Source: an uncultured Actinomyces sp. (GTDB taxonomy: Bacteria; Actinomycetota; Actinomycetes; Actinomycetales; Actinomycetaceae). Taken from it: a stretch of DNA of 5,638 nt. A model generated the notes under the pieces. It searched no databases and was not told the DNA's origin. It saw only the letters and a list, made by a program, of their open reading frames with translations. The DNA lies in NCBI GenBank assembly GCA_938040725.1, contig CALHZX010000137.1:1-5638 (forward strand). The letters are read 5' to 3'. The position numbers and the translations under genes were made by a program. Of this stretch, positions 1-5,638 are shown piece after piece. The first letter of the stretch is position 1; the number at the start of each line of letters is the position of its first letter.

Positions 1-7
1 ACAACAC

Positions 8-14
8 AAGGAGG
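8..14 (+). promoter_or_regulatory. Ribosome binding site of purS
   Basis: AAGGAGG is a near-perfect Shine-Dalgarno sequence ending six bases before the GTG at 21. It fixes GTG as the purS start, since there is no ATG nearby in frame. Only 20 bases precede the gene in the window, so the operon promoter and any upstream gene are not visible. Confidence 0.85.
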
Positions 15-20
15 AACGCC

Positions 21-302
21 GTGGGGCGAATCATCGTGGAAGTGATGCCGAAGCCGGAAATCCTGGATCCCCAGGGTAAGGCTGTCGGTTCGGCGCTGCC
101 CAGGCTCGGAATCACGAGCTTTGAGGCCGTGCGCCAGGGTAAGTGCTTCCACCTGAGCGTGGACGGTCCCGTTACCGACGCGCTCCTGGACCAGGCCCGC
201 AGGGCCGCCGAAGAGGTCCTGTCCAACCCGATCATCGAGGACGTCGTGCGCGTCGAGGCCATCGACGAGGCCGACGCCCGTTACGCGGGAGGCGCGCAGT
301 GA
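21..302 (+). CDS. purS: FGAM synthase subunit PurS
   Basis: PurS is the small, non-catalytic subunit of phosphoribosylformylglycinamidine synthase in organisms that split the enzyme into PurS, PurQ and PurL. In characterised homologues a PurS dimer bridges PurQ and PurL so that ammonia can pass between them in the cytoplasm. The 93-residue product shows the family hallmarks: VEVMPKPEILDPQGKAV near residues 6-22, a conserved VRQGK at 37-41, and LSNPIIEDV at 67-75 near the end of the beta-alpha-beta fold. It is slightly longer than the usual 80-85 residues because of a C-terminal tail ending GGAQ. It starts at GTG 21 behind an excellent ribosome binding site. Its TGA stop lies inside the purQ start (GTGA), so translation of the two is probably coupled. 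Identification is firm from motifs plus the two following genes. Confidence 0.95.
   Translation: MGRIIVEVMPKPEILDPQGKAVGSALPRLGITSFEAVRQGKCFHLSVDGPVTDALLDQARRAAEEVLSNPIIEDVVRVEAIDEADARYAGGAQ
287..292 (+). promoter_or_regulatory. Ribosome binding site of purQ, inside purS
   Basis: GGGAGG lies within the last codons of purS, six bases before GTG 299. It selects the GTG at 299 as the purQ start over the much longer open frame upstream, which would overlap nearly all of purS. Confidence 0.75.
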
Positions 303-1006
303 CCCGCATTGGAGTCGTCACTTTCCCCGGCACCCTCGATGACCGCGATGCCGCCCGCGCGGTGGAAATCGCCGGAGCGCAGGCCGTGTCCCTGTGGCAC
401 AAGGACGCCGACCTGCACGGCGTCGACGCGGTCGTGATCCCCGGCGGTTTCTCCTACGGCGACTACCTGCGCTGCGGCGCGATCGCTGCGACCGCTCCCG
501 TCATGAGCGACATCGTGCGCGAAGCCGGACGAGGCCTGCCCGTCCTGGGCATCTGCAACGGCTTCCAGGTCCTGTGCGAGTCGCACCTGCTGCCCGGCGC
601 GCTCATCCGCAACGACCACCAGAAGTTCCTGTGCCGCGACCAGGTGCTGCGCATCGAGAACGCGGACACCGCGTGGACGCGCGCCTACAGCGCCGGCGAC
701 ACCATCACCGTCCCCCTCAAGAACGGCGAAGGTAACTTCCAGGCATCCCCCGCCGAGCTCGAACGGCTCGAGGGCGAAGGCCGCGTCGTGTTCCGCTACG
801 TCGACTTCAACCCCAATGGAAGCGCCAACGACATCGCGGGCGTCACCAACGCCGAGGGCAACGTCGTCGGCCTCATGCCCCACCCCGAGCACGCGACCGA
901 AGCCGGCTTCGGCCCGCTCTCCCTCGGCCCCGATGGCGCCAGTCACCATGGCGGCACCGAGGGCCTGGGCATCTTCCGTTCCGTCCTCGCATCCCTCGTC
1001 GGCTGA
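299..1006 (+). CDS. purQ: FGAM synthase glutaminase subunit PurQ
   Basis: PurQ is the class I glutamine amidotransferase subunit that hydrolyses glutamine and supplies ammonia to PurL for converting FGAR to FGAM, the fourth step of de novo purine synthesis. The 235-residue product starts (V)TRIGVVTFPGTLDDRDA and carries PGGFSYGDYLRCGA (48-61), the nucleophile motif GICNGFQ with Cys86 (84-90), and MPHPEHA (193-199) supplying His195 and Glu197 of the Cys-His-Glu triad. Length fits the stand-alone PurQ family, about 220-235 residues. The GTG start at 299 overlaps the purS stop by four bases and has its own ribosome binding site. The frame stays open upstream to an ATG at 143, but those residues are Arg/Gly-rich out-of-frame readings of purS and are not part of the protein. 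The catalytic residues are intact, so an active enzyme is expected. Confidence 0.96.
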   Translation: MTRIGVVTFPGTLDDRDAARAVEIAGAQAVSLWHKDADLHGVDAVVIPGGFSYGDYLRCGAIAATAPVMSDIVREAGRGLPVLGICNGFQVLCESHLLPGALIRNDHQKFLCRDQVLRIENADTAWTRAYSAGDTITVPLKNGEGNFQASPAELERLEGEGRVVFRYVDFNPNGSANDIAGVTNAEGNVVGLMPHPEHATEAGFGPLSLGPDGASHHGGTEGLGIFRSVLASLVG

Positions 1007-1018
1007 CGACGCCCTCGT

Positions 1019-1040
1019 GCACCCTCACGCGTGAGGGAGC
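1019..1040. promoter_or_regulatory. 16-bp perfect palindrome between purQ and purL
   Basis: CCCTCACGCGTGAGGG at 1022-1037 is its own reverse complement. Two more pairs flank it across a single A-A mismatch, giving 1019-1040. It lies 12 bases after the purQ stop and about 40 bases before the purL start. As RNA it would form a six-pair stem with a CGCG loop. No run of T follows, so it does not look like a complete intrinsic terminator. It could be a protein-binding site, a weak processing or attenuation hairpin, or chance. The symmetry is certain; the function is not known. Confidence 0.45.
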
Positions 1041-1067
1041 CCCGGCCTCGTCCCAGACCTTTCGAAT

Positions 1068-1072
1068 GGAAA
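1068..1072 (+). promoter_or_regulatory. Weak ribosome binding site bearing on the purL start
   Basis: GGAAA ends five bases before ATG 1078. The alternative in-frame ATG at 1066 is preceded by CCTTTCGA, which has no Shine-Dalgarno character. The short stretch between the two ATGs is A-rich and uses ATA, a codon not typical of the rest of purL, so it reads more like a leader than coding sequence. This favours 1078 modestly. Confidence 0.45.
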
Positions 1073-1077
1073 TACGA

Positions 1078-3435
<2,358 letters not shown>

Positions 3436-3513
3436 GGTGCCATCTGTGAGTAGCTGTGGCTGAGCCGGTCTGACTTGGCTGGCTGAGCTGTTGCGGTTGG
3501 TCTGCTGCGTCTA

Positions 3514-3557
3514 GGGGGCGCGGGCCTGAGGGCCCGCGCCCCTGTGCTGTGTTGCTT
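3514..3557 (+). terminator. Rho-independent terminator of the purSQL operon
   Basis: A perfect 12-bp stem pairs 3515-3526 with 3531-3542 around a TGAG loop, and a G-T pair can extend it by one. The stem is almost entirely G/C. The following bases (TGTGCTGTGTTGCTTG) are rich in T but interrupted, as is common in high-GC actinobacteria. It lies about 80 bp after the purL stop and is well placed to end the operon. The 78 bases before it contain no gene. Confidence 0.85.
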
Positions 3558-3847
3558 GTGGCCCCACGGGTTTTCCGGGCGTCGGAGGCCCCGGCTGCCC
3601 GCGTGGCTATGCGGCCTCACTTCGTTCGGCGCCGCGCCTCGAAGCCCGCCCGTGCCCTCCGGTCCCTCCGGCGCCCTCCACACCGGCGGCGCTTGCGGTG
3701 CGGGGTGTGGCCTGGCGCGTCGTCTCGAAGCCCGGTCAGGTCCTGCCGCCACCCACTGGCGCTGCGGCTAGGCCCTCCGGTGCCCTTCACGCCGGTGCTG
3801 CCTGGTGTTTTGCCTTGCCTGTGGCGCCGCTGGTGTTCCGGGCGTCG
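3552..3847. repeat. Degenerate direct repeats in a gene-free GC-rich stretch
   Basis: Three sequence blocks each occur twice. A 34-bp block at 3552-3585 recurs at 3814-3847 with five differences, including an identical TTCCGGGCGTCGG end. CTCGAAGCCCG occurs at 3638-3648 and 3724-3734. A 25-bp block beginning CCCTCCGG occurs at 3664-3688 and 3773-3797 with four differences, all transitions. The block order is X-Y-Z-Y-Z-X, so this is not a simple tandem array. Open frames across it give Arg/Pro/Ser-rich translations without domain character or ribosome binding sites. I see no gene here. It may be old intergenic duplication or decayed sequence. Confidence 0.55.
3671..3718. other. GC-rich imperfect hairpin within the repeat region
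   Basis: CCACACC (3678-3684) is complementary to GGTGTGG (3704-3710), and GCGCC (3671-3675) to GGCGC (3714-3718). This gives a 12-pair stem with one internal loop around a 19-base loop. In a stretch this GC-rich, such pairing can occur by chance, and no promoter or terminator frames it. Function is unknown. Confidence 0.3.
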
Positions 3848-3881
3848 GCGTCCTCTTCTGTTGAGATATCGGCATGGTTCC

Positions 3882-4005
3882 CCAGCAATGTCGCACGTAA
3901 TTCCCCTGCAAGTATTTCAAACATTGAATTCAAACGTTGGAATTGCAACGTTTTCGAGCGGTCTCGAAAAATGACCGAGGGAAATAACGTGCGATACTTG
4001 TCTGG
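3882..4005. repeat. AT-richer element bounded by an imperfect inverted repeat
   Basis: TCGCACGT (3891-3898) is exactly inverted as ACGTGCGA (3987-3994). Continuing inwards, 3891-3906 and 3979-3994 agree at 14 of 16 positions. Continuing outwards, CCAG-CAA at the left matches CTGG/TTG at the right with small gaps, so the arms span about 25 bp. Inside are two further perfect inverted repeats: AAACGTTG/CAACGTTT (3932-3939 and 3946-3953) and TTTTCGAG/CTCGAAAA (3951-3958 and 3963-3970). There is also a near-direct repeat CAAACATTGAATT / CAAACGTTGGAATT. The element is far richer in A/T than its surroundings. It has no open frame of note and no evident target-site duplication. It could be a miniature transposable element remnant, a regulatory region or a structured RNA. 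Confidence 0.5.
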
Positions 4006-4158
4006 ACTGTGACCTGCTGCTCGCTGACACGGTCGTCGACGCGAGCCCGATAGTTCCGACGACGCAGCCCTCGATGACGCCTGAGACTGCGCCTCGACCA
4101 ATACGCGTGTCCTCTCTCCACCCGCGTTGCCCATGCTGGGGCCGTGATGAACGGACGA

Positions 4159-4188
4159 CGGCCCGCGAATCGCACGATTCGCGGGCCG
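4159..4188 (-). terminator. Hairpin terminator of the minus-strand gene
   Basis: Fourteen perfect base pairs join 4159-4172 to 4175-4188 around two bases (CA), so the real loop is probably four to six bases. It lies about 40 bases beyond the stop of the minus-strand gene. On that strand it is followed by TCGTCCGTTCATC, a modest T-enriched tract, whereas on the + strand it is followed by GGTCGATGAGG. This supports terminating minus-strand transcription. A protective or bidirectional role is also possible. The stretch 4006-4158 between this hairpin and the AT-rich element shows no gene. Confidence 0.7.
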
Positions 4189-4229
4189 GGTCGATGAGGC
4201 GGCAGTGTCGTCCCTGGGAAAGCGTCCTC

Positions 4230-5012
4230 CTACGAGAACTTCGGGTCTGCCCAGACGGGCTGGACGTTGATCTCGTTCTTGGTGCTTTCGCCTGCCGAGG
4301 CCTCTGCGAGGGCCTTGAGCCTAAGACGTGGAATCCCCGAGACGTTGATCCTGAATTCCTTGGCCTGGCCGAGGGGCAGGGAAACGGAGTCAAGGACTTC
4401 GTTGGAGAGGGGGTTGATGACTTCGAAAGTCACTGTCACGTTCGTGTTGCGTGAGTTATCCGACTGGCCTGCCACGACGGTGAACGTGTTTGCTTCCTTC
4501 GGTACAAGGATGTCAACGGAGCCGTCGTTCAGTGTTTTCGTCAGCTTGCACTTGAATCCGTTGTTGTAGACCGTCTGGGAGATAGCTGTGGTCTCGCTGG
4601 AGCTGCCCAGGGATCTCCAGTTTTCAAACCGCCAGTCTTCGTTTCCGCAGTTACTCTTTGCGGCCGCCTGATCAAGAGTCGGATTCCACTCGGGGGACCG
4701 ATTTGTCGTCGGCATGGGTGTCGGCGTGTTTGTGGGAGAGTGGGTGTCCGTAGGAAAGGGGCTGTTCGTGGGTGTTTGCGTCGTTGGCGACACACTCGGG
4801 GAAGGTGTGGTGAGGATGGGGGAGGGATCGGTGGGGCTAGGTGTCGAAGTGGAAGCGGCGGCGGGAGTGTTGGATGGAGGGTAGAACCGATCAACCAGGT
4901 TCTGGGCGAGATGGGTGGGGATCGTGAGAAGGGCAGCTACAAAAGCCAGAATCGTTCCAACGATGAGCTTGTTCCGGTGCTCGTAAAGCCAGCTTTTTAG
5001 GGTGTCAGGCAT
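4230..5012 (-). CDS. Membrane-anchored protein with Pro/Thr/Ser linker and NPCBM-like domain
   Basis: The 260-residue product has a short basic N-terminus (residues 1-15: K6, H12, R13, K15), one hydrophobic segment (16-34, LIVGTILAFVAALLTIP), a linker at 45-107 in which about 46 of 63 residues are Pro, Thr or Ser, and a C-terminal domain at 108-260. The positive-inside pattern predicts a cytoplasmic N-terminus with the rest outside, spanning the wall on the linker. The domain has two cysteines (122, 155) that could form a disulfide. Its pattern GQAKEFRINVSGIPRLRLKAL (215-235) with a terminal VWADPKF (253-259) resembles, by eye, NPCBM/NEW2-type carbohydrate-binding modules. There is no catalytic motif, no sorting signal and no partner gene. 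It starts at ATG behind AAGGAGG and a good promoter. Third codon positions are mixed, unlike the purL bias. The reading frame and topology are secure; the domain assignment is tentative and the biological role unknown. Confidence 0.85.
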   Translation of the reverse strand: MPDTLKSWLYEHRNKLIVGTILAFVAALLTIPTHLAQNLVDRFYPPSNTPAAASTSTPSPTDPSPILTTPSPSVSPTTQTPTNSPFPTDTHSPTNTPTPMPTTNRSPEWNPTLDQAAAKSNCGNEDWRFENWRSLGSSSETTAISQTVYNNGFKCKLTKTLNDGSVDILVPKEANTFTVVAGQSDNSRNTNVTVTFEVINPLSNEVLDSVSLPLGQAKEFRINVSGIPRLRLKALAEASAGESTKNEINVQPVWADPKFS

Positions 5013-5020
5013 CGCAAGAT

Positions 5021-5027
5021 CCTCCTT
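5021..5027 (-). promoter_or_regulatory. Ribosome binding site of the minus-strand gene
   Basis: On the minus strand AAGGAGG stands eight bases before the ATG at 5012. It fixes the start of the anchored protein and indicates efficient translation. Confidence 0.85.
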
Positions 5028-5048
5028 CGATGGGAGCCGGGTGGTTAG

Positions 5049-5077
5049 ACGATAGGCATTGAATGAACAACTGTCAA
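5049..5077 (-). promoter_or_regulatory. Sigma-70-type promoter of the minus-strand gene
   Basis: The minus strand reads TTGACA (5077-5072), a 17-base spacer, then TATCGT (5054-5049). The -35 hexamer is a consensus match and the -10 fits the TAnnnT form common in actinobacteria. Transcription would begin near 5042, giving a leader of about 29 bases with the ribosome binding site in it. A 7-bp tandem repeat (CAACTGT on the + strand, 5068-5074 and 5075-5081) covers the -35 element and could be a regulator site. Confidence 0.7.
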
Positions 5078-5201
5078 CTGTTGCATTGCGATGTGTAAGG
5101 CGTTGTTATTGAGGCGCAGGTGTTCCTTGATATTACGAGTGACATGTGGGATTGGCCCCGTATGGAATTGTGCTGATTGATGGGGTGTTCGATGGATGCC
5201 T

Positions 5202-5221
5202 GTCCGCTTGTACAAGCGGAC
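5202..5221. promoter_or_regulatory. 20-bp perfect palindrome, possible operator
   Basis: GTCCGCTTGTACAAGCGGAC is exactly self-complementary over 20 bases. It lies in gene-free DNA about 125 bp upstream of the -35 of the minus-strand promoter and is not followed by a T-run on either strand. This argues against a terminator and for a dimeric protein-binding site or a small hairpin. Which regulator would bind is unknown. Confidence 0.5.
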
Positions 5222-5233
5222 TAAGCGAGTAAA

Positions 5234-5252
5234 GGTGGTTAGGCTTATCTAA
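5234..5252. promoter_or_regulatory. Candidate DtxR/IdeR-type iron box
   Basis: GGTGGTTAGGCTTATCTAA matches 15 of 19 positions of the actinobacterial DtxR/IdeR consensus TWAGGTTAGSCTWACCTWA, with 9 of 10 in the right half from the central S. It sits 12 bases from the 20-bp palindrome. No gene or clear promoter directly overlaps it within the window, so a regulatory role is only suggested. Confidence 0.3.
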
Positions 5253-5359
5253 AGTTTGTTTCAAAACTAGTGGCCCACATAAGTGCCCTCATTAAATTCT
5301 GTTTTCTTGGTACATATCTGCGATTGTCTTGTATGTCGGTGGAGCTCCTCCGGAGAGTT

Positions 5360-5638
5360 GGGTGGTTGGAGTGCGCGGGGCGCGGTGGTGGTCCTGGTGT
5401 GGGGCTCGTGGTGCGCTGCTATGTGCGCGTGGTGTGGAGGTGGCCGCTTGGGCCTGACAGGTGGCCTTCTGGGCCCCTTCCTGCGCACGTTAACCCGACT
5501 GGTGGCAGTGTGGGCGCGTCGCCCACACTGCCACCTGAAGGGCCCAGCTGTGAACAGAAGGGCTAGCAGTGCTACCTATGGGGCTGGGCCTGTGCGCAAG
5601 TTGTTGACGGTTTGTTTATGCGGCTGTTGTCCAGGCCG
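5360..5638. other. Gene-free G/T-rich stretch at the window end
   Basis: From about 5360 to 5465 the + strand is dominated by G and T (runs such as GGTGGTGG and GTGGTGTGGAGGTGG), followed by the hairpin cluster at 5465-5561. Open frames crossing it on both strands lack ribosome binding sites and give low-complexity translations. The final 60 bases show no gene or complete promoter. The neighbouring gene must lie beyond the window. Confidence 0.4.
5465..5561. repeat. Long inverted repeat: 16-bp perfect stem with nested outer arms
   Basis: Sixteen perfect pairs join 5501-5516 to 5520-5535 around a CGT loop. Outside these, CTGGGCCC(C)TTC (5469-5479) can pair with GAAGGGCCCAG (5537-5547) with one bulged C. 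CCTTCTG (5465-5471) is complementary to CAGAAGG (5555-5561), competing with part of the previous arm. Neither strand has a T-run after the main stem. It could be a terminator lacking a U-tract, an extragenic palindrome of a repeated family, or part of a structured RNA. Confidence 0.55.

Noticed and set aside
143..298. N-terminal extension of the purQ frame from ATG 143
   Set aside because: It reads purS out of frame as Arg/Gly-rich sequence. The real start is GTG 299 with its own ribosome binding site, matching the PurQ family N-terminus.
3549..3974. Possible + strand gene after the terminator
   Set aside because: There is no ribosome binding site, the translation is Arg/Pro-rich, and it crosses the degenerate repeats and the AT-rich inverted-repeat element.
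3882..4005. tRNA or a complete insertion sequence
   Set aside because: No cloverleaf or anticodon arm can be drawn, there is no transposase frame, and the flanks show no matching target duplication.
3917..4393. Minus-strand frame with a glycine-rich hydrophobic stretch (VSGVIEGCVVGTIGLA), possibly a small membrane peptide
   Set aside because: No start codon with a ribosome binding site lies just upstream of the hydrophobic part, and the frame overlaps the terminator and the C-terminus of the real minus-strand gene.
5202..5221. XerC/XerD dif-like recombination site because of the central GTAC
   Set aside because: The arms are GC-rich and do not resemble the conserved dif half-sites, and the site is perfectly symmetric with no 6-bp asymmetric spacer.
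5270..5566. 98-codon + strand frame in the gene-free right part
   Set aside because: It uses a GTG start without a ribosome binding site, has Gly/Arg/Trp-rich content, and its 3' half is the G/T-rich segment and the nested hairpin.
5581..5638. Promoter at the right edge starting with TTGACG (5604-5609)
   Set aside because: The bases 16-18 nucleotides downstream (TTGTCC region) do not resemble a -10 element, and any gene would be outside the window.

Overview
The window looks like chromosomal DNA from a high-GC Gram-positive bacterium (Actinobacteria). The grounds are the strong C/G preference at third codon positions, the three-component purS-purQ-purL arrangement, and the protein similarity as I remember it. 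An Actinomyces/Schaalia-like organism is my best guess, but that is inference and no search was run.

Region 1 (about 1-3557) is the distal part of a purine biosynthesis operon on the + strand: purS, purQ and purL. Together they encode the three separate subunits of phosphoribosylformylglycinamidine (FGAM) synthase. PurQ releases ammonia from glutamine, PurL uses it with ATP to convert FGAR to FGAM, and PurS bridges the two. purS and purQ overlap by four bases. purQ and purL are separated by about 70 bp that carry a perfect 16-bp palindrome. A strong 12-bp-stem terminator closes the operon about 80 bp after purL.

Region 2 (about 3544-4229) holds no convincing gene. It has a GC-rich stretch of degenerate direct repeats (3552-3847). 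Next comes a distinctly AT-richer, about 124-bp element (3882-4005) bounded by an imperfect inverted repeat and containing two more perfect inverted repeats. It ends with a long hairpin (4159-4188) placed to terminate the next gene, which is transcribed towards it.

Region 3 (4230-5077) is a single minus-strand transcription unit. A good -35/-10 promoter and a strong ribosome binding site precede a 260-residue protein. The protein has a short positively charged N-terminus, one membrane segment, a roughly 63-residue Pro/Thr/Ser-rich linker, and a C-terminal domain resembling the NPCBM (novel putative carbohydrate-binding module) fold family. It is probably a membrane-anchored, surface-exposed protein of unknown role. 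Its third codon positions are much less GC-biased than those of the pur genes.

Region 4 (about 5078-5638) has no gene I can support. It contains a perfect 20-bp palindrome, a DtxR/IdeR-like iron-box candidate, a G/T-rich stretch, and a perfect 16-bp-stem hairpin nested within weaker outer stems. These are the least explained signals in the window. I did not find a recognisable new defence, toxin-antitoxin, CRISPR or mobile system. The points worth checking are the non-coding structures and the anchored NPCBM-like protein.
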